DNA of 64,000 nt from Hyphomicrobiales bacterium (GTDB lineage: Bacteria > Pseudomonadota > Alphaproteobacteria > Rhizobiales > Rhizobiaceae). Shown here in pieces: positions 29,078-40,816 of the stretch; position 1 is the first letter of the stretch; each line of letters begins with the position of its first letter. Made by a program: the position numbers and the translations under genes. The stretch lies in the NCBI GenBank assembly GCA_900473915.1, contig UCNG01000020.1:160873-224872 (forward strand), read 5' to 3'. The notes beneath the pieces were generated by a model. That model saw only the letters and a list, made by a program, of their open reading frames with translations, made no database searches and was not told where the DNA came from.

Positions 29078-29223
29078 TCGTTCTCTCTCATCCGGACTAT
29101 GACCGTCGGCTTCGGATTTGCACCGAATCTGCTGACCCTGATACGTTTTCGTGTCAGGCGCTCGCGGGCTTCGGGTGTTTCACCCGTTACCGCCGGTGGG
29201 GAATTTCACCCCGCCCTGAGAAC
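29078..29223 (-). promoter_or_regulatory. FMN riboswitch (RFN element)
   Basis: Read on the minus strand, the conserved blocks occur in order: CAGGGCGGGGTGAAATTCCC, CCACCGGCGGTA, GAAGCCCGCGAGCGCC, CAGATTCGGTGCAAATCCG, AAGCCGACGGTCATAGTCC and GGATGAGAGAGAA. These are the hallmarks of the FMN-sensing RFN element. It ends about 100 bases before the TTG of ribN, so it should shut off ribN when FMN is plentiful. Confidence 0.96.
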
Positions 29224-29466
29224 TGGATATTTCTTTTGCACCGGATGGCATGAAGTTGCATCCGATGCTGGCAATAAATAGGCCCCGTTTTTTCGCAAGG
29301 CAAGATACTCACTGCTCGTGCGGCAATGATGCGCCCTGATGCCTTTTGCTGCGCCCTTGAGTGCCATGCCATGGAAAAGCATGGACGGATCGGAAACTCT
29401 CTTTTAGAAATCCGTGATGGAGTTGATCGGGTGAGGGTCCGGCTCCGCCTGGTTCTGGGAGGAATG

Positions 29467-31455
<1,989 letters not shown>

Positions 31456-31616
31456 TGCTCAAAACATCGCGAAATAAAATTTCGTCAAGCGGCAATAAAT
31501 AGCCACAGAACGCCGCGCAACCCCATTGCCTATTTGACCGCCACGGGACACTCTGCCTTCAACATAAGCCATCTTGGTAAAAGATGGTCGCCGGGCAGAA
31601 CTTGTGGAGGACGAGT

Positions 31617-32792
31617 ATGTTTGCTTTGGGCCAAAATGGGGGCATAAACTTCGGTCTTGGCGAGGAGATCGAAGCCCTTCGCGATACGGTGCGCCGTTTC
31701 GCGGACGAGCGCATTGCGCCGCTTGCCGCCGAAACCGACCGCAATAACGCATTTCCCATGCATCTTTGGCGTGAACTGGGTGAGCTTGGCGTGCTCGGCA
31801 TTACCGCGCCAGAAGACTATGGCGGTGCTGGCATGGGCTATCTGGCGCATTGCATCGCGATGGAGGAGATCAGCCGCGCTTCCGCCTCCATTGGGCTTAG
31901 CTATGGCGCGCATTCCAATCTTTGCGTCAACCAGATCACCCGCAACGGTTCGCCCGAACAGCGCGCAAAATATCTGCCGAAGCTTATTTCCGGCGAGCAT
32001 GTCGGCGCGCTGGCCATGTCCGAGCCGGGGGCCGGTTCCGACGTCGTGTCGATGAAGCTTGAGGCGCAAAAGCGGGGCGACCGCTATGTCCTCAACGGCA
32101 ACAAGATGTGGATCACCAATGGCCCCGATGCCGATGTGCTGGTGGTCTATGCCAAGACCGATCCGGCGGCAGGCCCACGCGGCATCAGCGCCTTCATCGT
32201 CGAAAAAGGCTTCAAAGGGTTTTCGACAGCGCAAAAACTCGACAAGCTCGGCATGCGCGGCTCCAACACCTGTGAACTGGTGTTTCAGGATTGCGAAGTG
32301 CCAGCCGAAAACCTGCTCGGAACCGAGGGCAAGGGCGTCAATGTGCTGATGTCTGGGCTTGATTACGAGCGCGTGGTGCTGGCGGGCGGGCCGCTCGGTA
32401 TCATGGCGGCCTGTCTTGATGTCGTCGTGCCCTATGTGCATGAGCGCAAGCAGTTCGACCAGCCGATTGGCGAATTCCAGCTGATGCAGGGCAAGCTTGC
32501 CGACATGTATGTGATCTTCAACGCTTCGCGCGCCTATACCTATGCCGTGGCAGCAGCCTGCGACCGGGGCGAGACGACGCGCAAGGATGCGGCGGGCTGC
32601 ATTCTCTATACGGCGGAAAACGCCACCCAGATGGCCTTGCAGGCGATACAGGCGCTGGGCGGCAATGGTTACATCAACGACTACCCGACCGGACGCCTGT
32701 TGCGTGACGCCAAGCTTTATGAAATCGGCGCAGGCACATCGGAAATCCGGCGCATGCTGATCGGACGGGAACTCTTTCAGGAGACCCGTTGA
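31617..32792 (+). CDS. Isovaleryl-CoA dehydrogenase
   Basis: A 391-residue FAD acyl-CoA dehydrogenase oxidising isovaleryl-CoA to 3-methylcrotonyl-CoA. The catalytic Glu in [13 protein letters not shown] near residue 245 sits in the position diagnostic for isovaleryl-CoA dehydrogenase rather than in the C-terminal loop used by most relatives. Other motifs are [11 protein letters not shown] and [11 protein letters not shown] 31617 follows GTGGAGG. Electrons go to ETF. It overlaps the carboxylase beta gene by one base. Confidence 0.94.
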   Translation: MFALGQNGGINFGLGEEIEALRDTVRRFADERIAPLAAETDRNNAFPMHLWRELGELGVLGITAPEDYGGAGMGYLAHCIAMEEISRASASIGLSYGAHSNLCVNQITRNGSPEQRAKYLPKLISGEHVGALAMSEPGAGSDVVSMKLEAQKRGDRYVLNGNKMWITNGPDADVLVVYAKTDPAAGPRGISAFIVEKGFKGFSTAQKLDKLGMRGSNTCELVFQDCEVPAENLLGTEGKGVNVLMSGLDYERVVLAGGPLGIMAACLDVVVPYVHERKQFDQPIGEFQLMQGKLADMYVIFNASRAYTYAVAAACDRGETTRKDAAGCILYTAENATQMALQAIQALGGNGYINDYPTGRLLRDAKLYEIGAGTSEIRRMLIGRELFQETR

Positions 32793-34396
32793 TGGCGGTC
32801 CTGAAATCTGAAATTTCCACCCGAAGCGCCAGCTTCGAGGCCAACCGCAAGGCAATGCTGGCGGCTATCGACGTGGTGGGCGATGCTGCCCATATTGCGC
32901 TGGATGGCGGCGGCGAGAAGGCGCGTGAACGCCATGTGGCACGCGGAAAACTGCTGCCGCGTGAGCGTGTCGCGCAATTGCTCGATCCGGGTTCGCCCTT
33001 TCTGGAAGTGGGCCTGACGGCCGGCCATGGCATGTATGGCGGGGCAGCACCTTCCGGCGGTATTATCACCGGCATCGGGCGCGTGTCGGGCCGCGATTGC
33101 ATGATCGTCTGCAATGATGCGACGGTGAAGGGCGGCACCTATTATCCGGTCACGGTGAAAAAACACCTGCGCGCGCAGGAGATTGCAGGCGAAAATCGCC
33201 TGCCCTGCATCTATCTGGTCGATTCCGGTGGCGCGAATCTGCCCAATCAGGATGAGGTTTTCCCAGATCGCGATCATTTCGGGCGCATTTTCTACAATCA
33301 GGCGCAAATGTCGGCGGCGGGCATTCCGCAGGTCGCCGTGGTCATGGGATCGTGCACGGCAGGCGGCGCTTATGTGCCGGCCATGAGCGACGAGACGGTG
33401 ATCGTGCGGAATCAGGGCACCATCTTTCTGGCGGGTCCTCCTTTGGTGAAAGCCGCGACCGGCGAAGTGGTGAGCGCGGAGGATCTTGGCGGCGGCGACG
33501 TGCACACGCGGCTTTCTGGCGTCGCCGATCATCTGGCCAATGACGATGCCCATGCCTTGCAAATCGCGCGCGCGATTGCCGCCAATCTCAACAGCGAAAA
33601 ACGTTCTATCCCAAGGGGCGACGGCACCGCGCCGCTTTACGACCCGGAGGAAATTCTGGGCGTTGTCTCGGCCGATACGCGCATTCCCTATGATGTGCGC
33701 GAGGTGATTGCGCGCCTTGTCGATGGTTCGGATTTCGATGAGTTCAAGGCGCGGTTCGGCACCACCTTGGTCTGCGGTTTTGCCAGTGTCTACGGCATGC
33801 CGGTCGGCATCATCGCCAATAATGGCGTCTTGTTTTCGGAAGCGGCGCTGAAGGGCGCGCATTTCATCGAGCTTTGCTGCCAGCGCAACATTCCGCTGGT
33901 GTTTTTGCAGAACATCACCGGCTTCATGGTGGGGCGCAAATATGAGGCGGAAGGCATTGCCAAGCACGGCGCCAAGCTGGTGACAGCGGTGGCGACGGCC
34001 AATGTGCCGAAGATCACTATGCTGATCGGCGCGTCCTATGGCGCGGGCAATTACGGCATGGCCGGGCGGGCTTACTCGCCGCGCTTCCTGTGGACATGGC
34101 CGAACAGCCGCATCGCGGTCATGGGCGGCGAGCAGGCGGCAGGCGTGCTGGCGACCGTCAAGCGCGACGGGATCGAGCGCACCGGCGGCACGTGGTCGGC
34201 GGAAGAAGAGGCGGAGTTCAAGCGCCCGACGCTCGAAATGTTCGAGCGCCAGAGCCACCCGCTCTACGCATCTGCAAGGCTGTGGGATGATGGCATTGTC
34301 GATCCGCGCAAGAGCCGCGAAGTGCTTGGCCTGTCGCTTTCCGCCACGCTGAACGCGCCGGTCGAGCCGACGCGTTTCGGCCTGTTTAGAATGTGA
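32792..34396 (+). CDS. mccB: 3-methylcrotonyl-CoA carboxylase beta (carboxyltransferase) subunit
   Basis: A 534-residue carboxyltransferase transferring carboxyl from biotin to 3-methylcrotonyl-CoA. Family features are GKLLPRERV near residue 50, [15 protein letters not shown] typical of MCC beta, and the second-domain [12 protein letters not shown]. The ATG at 32792 shares its A with the preceding TGA. The biotin-carrying alpha subunit gene follows after a 59-base gap filled by a palindromic repeat. Confidence 0.94.
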   Translation: MAVLKSEISTRSASFEANRKAMLAAIDVVGDAAHIALDGGGEKARERHVARGKLLPRERVAQLLDPGSPFLEVGLTAGHGMYGGAAPSGGIITGIGRVSGRDCMIVCNDATVKGGTYYPVTVKKHLRAQEIAGENRLPCIYLVDSGGANLPNQDEVFPDRDHFGRIFYNQAQMSAAGIPQVAVVMGSCTAGGAYVPAMSDETVIVRNQGTIFLAGPPLVKAATGEVVSAEDLGGGDVHTRLSGVADHLANDDAHALQIARAIAANLNSEKRSIPRGDGTAPLYDPEEILGVVSADTRIPYDVREVIARLVDGSDFDEFKARFGTTLVCGFASVYGMPVGIIANNGVLFSEAALKGAHFIELCCQRNIPLVFLQNITGFMVGRKYEAEGIAKHGAKLVTAVATANVPKITMLIGASYGAGNYGMAGRAYSPRFLWTWPNSRIAVMGGEQAAGVLATVKRDGIERTGGTWSAEEEAEFKRPTLEMFERQSHPLYASARLWDDGIVDPRKSREVLGLSLSATLNAPVEPTRFGLFRM

Positions 34397-34400
34397 GGGC

Positions 34401-34445
34401 GCGGGATGAGGAAAAGTGTGAAGCGGTTTTCCGCCCGCATCCCGC
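34401..34445. repeat. Dispersed palindromic repeat, copy 4, between mccB and mccA
   Basis: GCGGGATG (34401-34408) pairs with CATCCCGC (34438-34445), and inside it GGAAAA pairs with TTTTCC around the GTGTGAAGCGG core. It lies in the middle of the leucine operon, ten bases before the mccA start, and would form a hairpin in the mRNA. Confidence 0.8.
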
Positions 34446-34455
34446 GAGGGCAGGA

Positions 34456-36426
34456 ATGATGTTCAAAAAGATACTGATTGCCAATCGCGGAGAAATCGCC
34501 TGCCGGGTCATTCGGACGGCGCGCAAGCTCGGCATTGCCACGGTCGCCATCTATTCCGATGCGGATGCCAATGCGCTGCATGTGGAGATGGCCGATGAGG
34601 CGGTGCGCGTCGGCCCTGCCATTTCGGCGCAAAGCTATCTGAATGTCGATGCGATCATCAAGGCGGCGAAGGAAACTGGCGCAGAGGCGATCCATCCGGG
34701 CTATGGCTTTCTCTCCGAAAATGCAGGCTTTGTGGATGCGGTGGAGGCCGCGGGACTTGTCTTCATCGGTCCATCGGCCAAAGCCATTCGCGCCATGGGG
34801 CTGAAGGATGCCGCCAAGGCGTTGATGGAAAAGGCGGGCGTGCCTGTCGTGCCGGGCTATCACGGCGACAATCAGGATGGCGCCTTTCTCAAAAGCGAGG
34901 CCGACCGGATCACCTATCCGGTGCTGATCAAGGCGCGCGCGGGCGGCGGCGGCAAGGGCATGCGCCGGGTCGATCAGGCCTCCGATTTCGCCGCAGCACT
35001 CGACAGCGCGCGACGCGAGGCGGAAGCCTCGTTTGGCGACGGCGCAGTGTTGATCGAAAAATACATGGCGAAGCCGCGCCATATCGAGGTGCAGGTTTTT
35101 GGCGACAATCACGGCAATGCGGTGCATCTCTTCGAGCGCGATTGCTCGCTGCAACGCCGCCATCAGAAGGTGATCGAGGAAGCCCCTGCGCCCGGCATGA
35201 CGCCGGATATGCGCGTCGCCATGGGCGAGGCGGCGGTAAAGGCGGCGCTGGCGATTGGTTACTCCGGCGCGGGTACGGTGGAGTTCATCGCCGATGTGTC
35301 GGAAGGGCTGCGGCCCGACCGCTTCTTCTTCATGGAAATGAACACGCGCCTGCAAGTGGAGCATCCGGTGACGGAAGCGATCACGGGCCTTGATCTGGTC
35401 GAATGGCAATTGCGCGTGGCGTCGGGTGAGGCGCTGCCGAAGCGTCAGGACGAACTTTCCATAAACGGCTGGGCTTTCGAGGCGCGGCTTTATGCGGAAG
35501 ACCCGGCGCGGGATTTCCTGCCCGCCACGGGCAAGCTTGCGCTCTTTGCCCCGCCGGAAAATGCGCGTGTCGATTCCGGCGTTCGCACCGGTGATACGAT
35601 CACGCCGTTCTACGATCCGATGATCGCCAAGATCATCAGCCATGGCGCAACCCGCGAAGAGGCGCTGAACCGGCTGGATGCGGCGCTTGGCAAGACCCGC
35701 ATTGCCGGTCTTGTCACCAACCGCCAGTTCCTGTCGGCGCTCTGCAATCTCGACCCTTTCCGCACTGGCGATGTCGATACCGGGCTGATCGGACGCGAGA
35801 CGGCAGCGCTTTTCACCGAAAAGCAGCCTTCGGATATCGCCTTTGCGCTGGCCGCGCTTGGTGCGCTCGATCTCCTGAATGCGCCGCAGGAAGGCGACCC
35901 ATGGGGAAGCCTGCGCGGTTTTCGTCTATGGGGCGAGGCATCGCGCTCGGTTCTGCTCGATCATCATGGCGAGCGCCGCACGGTCAACTTTGCGGCCGGA
36001 GGCGGCAACCGTTTCAGCTTTGCTTTCGGCGAACTGGAAATCCGTGCCCATGAAAACGGTCTCGTCCGTTTCGCCCTCGATGGTCGCGTATCGGAGGCGT
36101 CGGTCTCGCGCATCGGACATGATGTGACGGTGCAATTCGAAGGTCGCGACACCATATTTCATCATGTGCAGTCGATAGGCGCGGAGGAGGATGCCTCGAG
36201 CGAGAGCCGCATCCTGTCGCCGATGCCGGGGCTGGTGCGGCTGGTTTCCGTCGTGGAAGGTGCGAGCGTCGCCAAGGGCGATCCGCTGGTGACGATGGAA
36301 GCAATGAAGATGGAACTGTCACTGACTGCGCCGCGCGACGGCAAGGTCGCATCCGTAACCGTTACGGCGGGCGATCAGGTCAGTGAAGGCGCATTGCTGG
36401 TCGAGCTGGAGGAGCAACATGGCTGA
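34456..36426 (+). CDS. mccA: 3-methylcrotonyl-CoA carboxylase alpha (biotin) subunit
   Basis: A 656-residue protein with biotin carboxylase (about 1-445), a linker domain and a C-terminal biotinyl domain. Visible are KILIANRGEIACRVIRTA at the N-terminus, the ATP-grasp GGGGKGMR near residue 165, the MEMNTRLQVEHPVTE motif near 295, and the biotinylation site EAMKMEL near residue 618. The start is ATG 34456 or 34459, both behind GAGGGCAGGA. It works as a complex with MccB. Confidence 0.95.
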   Translation: MMFKKILIANRGEIACRVIRTARKLGIATVAIYSDADANALHVEMADEAVRVGPAISAQSYLNVDAIIKAAKETGAEAIHPGYGFLSENAGFVDAVEAAGLVFIGPSAKAIRAMGLKDAAKALMEKAGVPVVPGYHGDNQDGAFLKSEADRITYPVLIKARAGGGGKGMRRVDQASDFAAALDSARREAEASFGDGAVLIEKYMAKPRHIEVQVFGDNHGNAVHLFERDCSLQRRHQKVIEEAPAPGMTPDMRVAMGEAAVKAALAIGYSGAGTVEFIADVSEGLRPDRFFFMEMNTRLQVEHPVTEAITGLDLVEWQLRVASGEALPKRQDELSINGWAFEARLYAEDPARDFLPATGKLALFAPPENARVDSGVRTGDTITPFYDPMIAKIISHGATREEALNRLDAALGKTRIAGLVTNRQFLSALCNLDPFRTGDVDTGLIGRETAALFTEKQPSDIAFALAALGALDLLNAPQEGDPWGSLRGFRLWGEASRSVLLDHHGERRTVNFAAGGGNRFSFAFGELEIRAHENGLVRFALDGRVSEASVSRIGHDVTVQFEGRDTIFHHVQSIGAEEDASSESRILSPMPGLVRLVSVVEGASVAKGDPLVTMEAMKMELSLTAPRDGKVASVTVTAGDQVSEGALLVELEEQHG

Positions 36427-37282
36427 ACACGTTGAAATCGTCGAAATGGCAGCGCGTGACGGTCTGCAAAACGAAAAGCGTTTTGTGCCAACCGCCGACA
36501 AGATTGCGCTGATCGACCGCCTGTCGGATTGCGGCTATTCGCGCATCGAGGCAACGAGTTTCGTCAGCCCCAAATGGGTGCCGCAACTGGCGGATAGCCG
36601 GGAAGTCATGGCCGGGATCAGGCGCGCCGACAGCGTGCGTTATTCGGCTCTGGTGCCCAATATGAAGGGCTATGAGGCTGCTGCTGCCGCCAATGTCGAC
36701 GAAATAGCGGTTTTCATTTCCGCCTCGGAAGGCTTTTCCAAAGCCAATATCAATTGCACGATTGCCGAAAGCATCGAGCGCCTGTCGCCTGTCATCGGTG
36801 CCGCGATCAATGACGGCCTGGCCATTCGCGGCTATGTGAGCTGCGTGGTCGAATGCCCCTATGACGGGCCGGTTACCCCACAGGCAGTTGCCGATGTGAC
36901 TGAGCAGCTTTTTTCGCTCGGCTGTCACGAGGTGAGCCTTGGCGACACCATCGGGCGCGGCACGCCGGACAAGGTTGCGGCCATGCTGGACGCGGTGCTG
37001 GCCATCGCCCCGGCGCACAGCCTTGCCGGTCATTATCATGACACTGGCGGGCGGGCGCTCGACAATATCCGCGTTAGTCTGGAGAAAGGCCTGCGCGTGT
37101 TCGATGCTTCCGTCGGCGGGCTTGGCGGCTGTCCGTTCGCGCCGGGTGCGAAGGGCAATGTCGATACGGTGCTGGTCGCCGAAATGCTGCATGATCTTGG
37201 TTTCGAAACCGGTCTCGATATTCAAAAACTGAGATCGGCTGCACTTTTTGCGCAAGCGCTGCGGCAAGATAAAGCGGCCTAG
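36419..37282 (+). CDS. Hydroxymethylglutaryl-CoA lyase
   Basis: A 287-residue DRE-TIM enzyme splitting HMG-CoA into acetyl-CoA and acetoacetate. Visible are MAARDGLQNEKR with the catalytic Arg, the metal-binding GHYHDTGG and the signature VGGLGGCPFAPGAKGN with the catalytic Cys. It overlaps mccA by eight bases and has GGAGGAG upstream. It is the last chemical step of leucine breakdown in this operon. Confidence 0.95.
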   Translation: MAEHVEIVEMAARDGLQNEKRFVPTADKIALIDRLSDCGYSRIEATSFVSPKWVPQLADSREVMAGIRRADSVRYSALVPNMKGYEAAAAANVDEIAVFISASEGFSKANINCTIAESIERLSPVIGAAINDGLAIRGYVSCVVECPYDGPVTPQAVADVTEQLFSLGCHEVSLGDTIGRGTPDKVAAMLDAVLAIAPAHSLAGHYHDTGGRALDNIRVSLEKGLRVFDASVGGLGGCPFAPGAKGNVDTVLVAEMLHDLGFETGLDIQKLRSAALFAQALRQDKAA

Positions 37283-37290
37283 GAGCAATT

Positions 37291-38094
37291 ATGAGCGACT
37301 TCGAAACCATCCAGATTGCGGTCGACCCACGTGGCGTGGCGACGCTCACGCTGAACCGGCCCGAACAGCACAATGCGCTGTCGGGCTTGATGATCGATGA
37401 GCTAACCAGCGCAGCGCTGCATCTGGGCGATAACGAAGTCATACGCATCGTGATCCTGACCGGCGCAGGCATGAGCTTTTGCGCGGGCGGCGATCTGGGC
37501 TGGATGCAGGAGCAGGTCAAGGCGACGCGTGAACGGCGCATTGAAGAAGCGCGCAAGCTGGCCCTCATGCTGAAAGCGCTGCGCGATCTGCCAAAGCCAT
37601 TGATCGGGCGCATCAACGGGCAGGCCTATGGCGGGGGCGTCGGTCTCATCAGCGTTTGCGATGCGGCGATTGGCGTTTGCGATGCGCGTTTCGGACTGAC
37701 GGAGACAAGGCTCGGGCTTATTCCCGCAACCATCAGCCCCTATGTCGTGGCGCGTATCGGGCAGGCCAATGCGCTGCGCACATTCACCTCGGCGCGGCTG
37801 TTCGATGCCCGGGAGGGGCGGCGGATCGGCCTTTTGCATGATGTGGTCGAGGTGGAGCGTCTCGATGCGGCGGTGGAGGAGGAGATAAAACCTTACTTTT
37901 CCACCGCGCCCGCAGCCGTCGCCGCATCCAAGCGGCTGGTCCATGCGCTGGGCGCGCCGATAGACGAGGCGGTGATCGACATGACGCTCACCCGCCTTGC
38001 CGATACATGGGAGACACCGGAGGCCGCGGAAGGGATCGCGGCCTTTTTTGCGAAGCGATCACCGACATGGAAAAAAGAGGGAGGAACGACTTAG
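37291..38094 (+). CDS. Enoyl-CoA hydratase family, probable methylglutaconyl-CoA hydratase
   Basis: A 267-residue crotonase-fold protein. The oxyanion-hole motif FCAGGDLGWM is near residue 65 and the active-site region AYGGGVGLISVCD near 112, with Glu in GLTETRLGL. The family alone cannot fix the substrate, but the operon contains every other enzyme from isovaleryl-CoA to acetoacetate and lacks only the methylglutaconyl-CoA hydratase, which this should be. It starts eight bases after the lyase gene. Confidence 0.88.
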   Translation: MSDFETIQIAVDPRGVATLTLNRPEQHNALSGLMIDELTSAALHLGDNEVIRIVILTGAGMSFCAGGDLGWMQEQVKATRERRIEEARKLALMLKALRDLPKPLIGRINGQAYGGGVGLISVCDAAIGVCDARFGLTETRLGLIPATISPYVVARIGQANALRTFTSARLFDAREGRRIGLLHDVVEVERLDAAVEEEIKPYFSTAPAAVAASKRLVHALGAPIDEAVIDMTLTRLADTWETPEAAEGIAAFFAKRSPTWKKEGGTT

Positions 38095-38192
38095 GAGGAG
38101 GCGGTTTTTCGTTGTAGTTGCGGGTACTTGGCGCTTGCAATCGAAAGCCGGAAATGCATTCTTATTATATCATGAAAGCGCGCTCCCGTTCT

Positions 38193-38242
38193 GGAGCATG
38201 ATTCCGAAAGGGCGGATGCAATTTCGGATAATATTATGGCTC
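38193..38242. repeat. Dispersed palindromic repeat, diverged variant
   Basis: GAGCATGATTCCGAAA (38193-38208) is partly complementary to TTTCGGATAATATTATGGCTC (38222-38242). It resembles the other palindromes in its CCGAAA/TTTCGG centre but lacks the GTGTGAAACGG loop. Confidence 0.5.
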
Positions 38243-38278
38243 TGGCCTCTTCGAGGCGGCGGTGTGGTGTGCTTTTGA

Positions 38279-38321
38279 GCGCATCCCGAAACGTGTGAAA
38301 CGGTTTTCGGGCAAGATGCGC
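38279..38321. repeat. Dispersed palindromic repeat, copy 5
   Basis: GCGCATC (38279-38285) pairs with GATGCGC (38315-38321), with an inner CCGAAAC...GTTTTCGG stem around the GTGTGAAAC core. Confidence 0.8.
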
Positions 38322-38491
38322 ATTGATGCATATGATTTGGAGCGTCTGGCGCTCTAGATCGACCCTTTGAGATCATGCGATGAACAAAAGGGAGGGCCCG
38401 GCAATTCGGCAGCGCAGATGCGCTGAGATTTGACCGGCATGGGTTGTCTCGGGGCCGTCGGAGGACGCCGCCCCACCAAAGGAGAAAAAGA

Positions 38492-39598
38492 ATGAACCTG
38501 AAACTTCTTTCCAGCGTGGCTTTCGCAGCCACTCTCGGCTTTGCCAGCGCCGCTTATGCAGACATCACCATCGGCGTGGTTGCACCGCTGACGGGTCCTG
38601 TCGCCGCTTTCGGCGATCAGGTGAAGAAGGGCGCGGAAACCGCCGTGGAAGTCATCAACAAGGCGGGCGGCATCAAGGGCGAGAAAGTCGTCCTGAAATT
38701 TGCCGACGATGCCGGTGAGCCGAAGCAGGGCGTTTCCGCCGCCAACCAGATCGTTGGCGACGGCGTCAAGTTCGTCGTCGGCCCGGTCACGACCGGCGTC
38801 GCCATTCCGGTTTCCGACGTGTTTTCGGAAAACGGCGTGCTGATGGTCACCCCGACCGCCACCGGTCCCGATCTGACTGCCCGCAAGCTGGAAAACGTGT
38901 TCCGCACCTGCGGCCGCGACGACCAGCAGGCTGAAGTCATGGCCGATTACGTCCTGAAGAACTTCAAGGACAAGAAGGTCGCCGTGATCCACGACAAGGG
39001 TGCTTACGGCAAGGGTCTGGCCGACGCTTTCAAGGCGGCGCTCAACAAGGGCGGTGTCACGGAAGTGCATTATGATTCCGTCACGCCGGGCGACAAGGAT
39101 TTTTCCGCGCTCGTCACCAAGCTGAAGTCTGCCGGTGCTGACATCGTCTATTTCGGCGGCTACCATGCCGAAGGTGGCCTGCTGTCGCGTCAGCTGCACG
39201 ATGCCGGTCTCCAGGCTCTGGTTCTCGGCGGCGAAGGCCTGTCCAATACCGAATATTGGGCAATCGGCGGCACCAACGCGCAGGGCACGCTCTTCACCAA
39301 CGCCAAGGACGCCACCAAGAACCCGGCCTCCAAGGATGCTATCGAAGCCCTGAAGGCCAAGAACATCCCGGCTGAAGCCTTCACCATGAACGCCTATGCC
39401 GCCGTTGAAGTCATCAAGGCCGGCATTGAACGCGCCGGTTCCGCCGATGACTCGGCAGCCGTCGCCAAGGCGCTGCATGACGGCAAGCCGATCGAAACCG
39501 CCATCGGCACGCTGACCTACGGCGAAAACGGCGATCTCAGCTCGCCGAGCTTCGACATCTTCAAGTGGGATGGCGGCAAGATCGTCGGCCTTGAATAA
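38492..39598 (+). CDS. Branched-chain amino acid ABC transporter substrate-binding protein (orphan)
   Basis: A 368-residue periplasmic binding protein of the LivJ/LivK type. The signal peptide [20 protein letters not shown] ends before AYAD, and the body has the Leu/Ile/Val-binding hallmarks ([40 protein letters not shown]). ATG 38492 has AAAGGAG upstream. No permease or ATPase gene is adjacent, so it must work with components encoded elsewhere. Its position after a leucine-degradation operon suggests leucine supply, but this is inference. Confidence 0.92.
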   Translation: MNLKLLSSVAFAATLGFASAAYADITIGVVAPLTGPVAAFGDQVKKGAETAVEVINKAGGIKGEKVVLKFADDAGEPKQGVSAANQIVGDGVKFVVGPVTTGVAIPVSDVFSENGVLMVTPTATGPDLTARKLENVFRTCGRDDQQAEVMADYVLKNFKDKKVAVIHDKGAYGKGLADAFKAALNKGGVTEVHYDSVTPGDKDFSALVTKLKSAGADIVYFGGYHAEGGLLSRQLHDAGLQALVLGGEGLSNTEYWAIGGTNAQGTLFTNAKDATKNPASKDAIEALKAKNIPAEAFTMNAYAAVEVIKAGIERAGSADDSAAVAKALHDGKPIETAIGTLTYGENGDLSSPSFDIFKWDGGKIVGLE

Positions 39599-39617
39599 GG
39601 TCGTTGCCTGAAAGGGA

Positions 39618-39660
39618 GCGCATCCCGAAACGTGGAAAACGGTTTTCGGATAAGATGCGC
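39618..39660. repeat. Dispersed palindromic repeat, copy 6
   Basis: GCGCATC (39618-39624) pairs with GATGCGC (39654-39660), with an inner CCGAAA/TTTCGG stem around the CGTGGAAAACGG core. It lies between the binding-protein stop and its terminator. Confidence 0.8.
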
Positions 39661-39676
39661 GGTTCAAATAAACAGA

Positions 39677-39705
39677 AAAACGCCGGGGTTTGGCCCCGGC
39701 GTTTT
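39677..39705. terminator. Bidirectional terminator
   Basis: AAAACGCCGGGG (39677-39688) and CCCCGGCGTTTT (39694-39705) form a perfect 12-bp stem with a five-base loop. It lies between the convergent binding-protein and phosphatase genes. Confidence 0.92.
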
Positions 39706-39720
39706 GCGTTTGTGGCGTGG

Positions 39721-40314
39721 TCAGGACCCGGTAAAGCCGAGTTCGGCTTCGATAGCCTCAAATGTCTTGTCCATCGCGTAGGTGGGGCTCAGCGGAAAAC
39801 CGAAATGCCCATAGGCGATGGACAGCTGCCGTTCCGCTTTTCTTTCGCTGTCCTTGGCGATTGCCGCGACATAGAGCGCTGCGGCGAGGCCGGTGCGGTC
39901 GGCGCCGGATTTGCAATGGATGAGCACCGGCTTTTCCGCATTCTGCATGAGGGCGATCAGCTCTCTGGTTTGTGCAAGGTCCAGCGCCCGTCGCGATGAC
40001 ATGCCGAAATTGACGTGATTGATACCAAGTGTCTCTGCGGCTGCAATTTCTTCATCATACCATTTCGACCCGGGTTCGGCGCCGCGCAGATTGATGATGG
40101 TCTTGATGCCGTAAAGCTTCTGCAACGAAGCGATGCGCGCCGGGTCGGGCTGGTTGGAGCGATAGGCCTGCCCGGCAACGACGGCGTGGACATTGCCCTT
40201 ATATTGCAGCGTATAAAGATAACCGCCCATGACGCTTGCGCCGATGAGCAGTCCAAGCGCGATAAGCCGGACACGAGTAAAGGACCAATCCATATATCTG
40301 CGAAAGAACGACAT
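39721..40314 (-). CDS. Membrane-anchored tyrosine/dual-specificity phosphatase family protein
   Basis: A 197-residue protein with one N-terminal membrane helix (about residues 16-36) preceded by basic residues, then a PTP/DSP-fold domain. The P-loop HCKSGADRTG gives catalytic Cys134 and Arg140. The positive-inside rule would put the catalytic domain in the periplasm. Substrate could be a phosphoprotein, phosphoinositide or other phosphate ester. It lies alone between a terminator and an AT-rich gap. Confidence 0.88.
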   Translation of the reverse strand: MSFFRRYMDWSFTRVRLIALGLLIGASVMGGYLYTLQYKGNVHAVVAGQAYRSNQPDPARIASLQKLYGIKTIINLRGAEPGSKWYDEEIAAAETLGINHVNFGMSSRRALDLAQTRELIALMQNAEKPVLIHCKSGADRTGLAAALYVAAIAKDSERKAERQLSIAYGHFGFPLSPTYAMDKTFEAIEAELGFTGS

Positions 40315-40615
40315 AGAGCCTCATTCGAATGAAATAATATAATAAAATAAACCGCCTGGAAATTTTCTACTTGGTTTTTGCGGGAAATATACTAAAAATT
40401 TGTCTTAATCTTGTCCGTACAGACAAGAATTTGATGTTTCTGTTTAAGTTATTTTTTAATTAGGGTCCCGCAGCTGTGCGCGGGAAATTGTTGGAACAAG
40501 CGTCTGTCCGGGTGTGGGCGTCGGTGGAGCGGGCGGTTTTTCGTGGGCTTAAGCTTCGGTTAACCATGTCTGTTTAATCTGTGACCATGGATGGGGCAGT
40601 TAGCGGAGCAGGTTT
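40315..40615. other. AT-rich intergenic region
   Basis: Two outward genes leave this 301-base gap, which is AT-rich from 40320 to 40460. An inverted repeat CTTGTC/GACAAG with a six-base spacer (40410-40427) is the only structure seen. It is likely to hold the promoters of the phosphatase and the small gene at 40616. Confidence 0.5.
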
Positions 40616-40816
40616 ATGCAGCGCTACAGATTTGACGATAAAAGAATTCTGATCGAGGCAATTGTCGAGTTGCTCAACCGGGGTGTTGAGCCTGACGAAC
40701 TCGATCTCGTGCTGAGCCGGATCGGTCCGGTTGATCTCGATTTGATGCGGCAATGCCTGATCGAGGTGTGGAACTATAATCATCCGGGACTGGCCGAAGC
40801 GCCGATGGCGGCCTGA
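40616..40816 (+). CDS. Small conserved-type protein of unknown function
   Basis: A 66-residue predicted helical protein, MQRYRFDDKRILIEAIVELL followed by a hydrophilic amphipathic stretch and the motif VLSRIGPVDLDLMRQCLIEV. A GGAG lies nine bases before the ATG. No signal peptide, membrane segment or known domain was recognised. Codon use and composition look like real coding DNA, but a chance frame cannot be excluded. Confidence 0.6.
   Translation: MQRYRFDDKRILIEAIVELLNRGVEPDELDLVLSRIGPVDLDLMRQCLIEVWNYNHPGLAEAPMAA

Larger units (their letters stand above)
38095..38491. other. Repeat-bearing intergenic stretch before the binding-protein gene
   Basis: This 397-base gap holds two palindromes of the dispersed family (38193-38242, diverged, and 38279-38321). 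An AAAGGAG ribosome-binding site for the next gene lies near 38480. No credible coding frame or clear promoter was seen. Confidence 0.6.
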
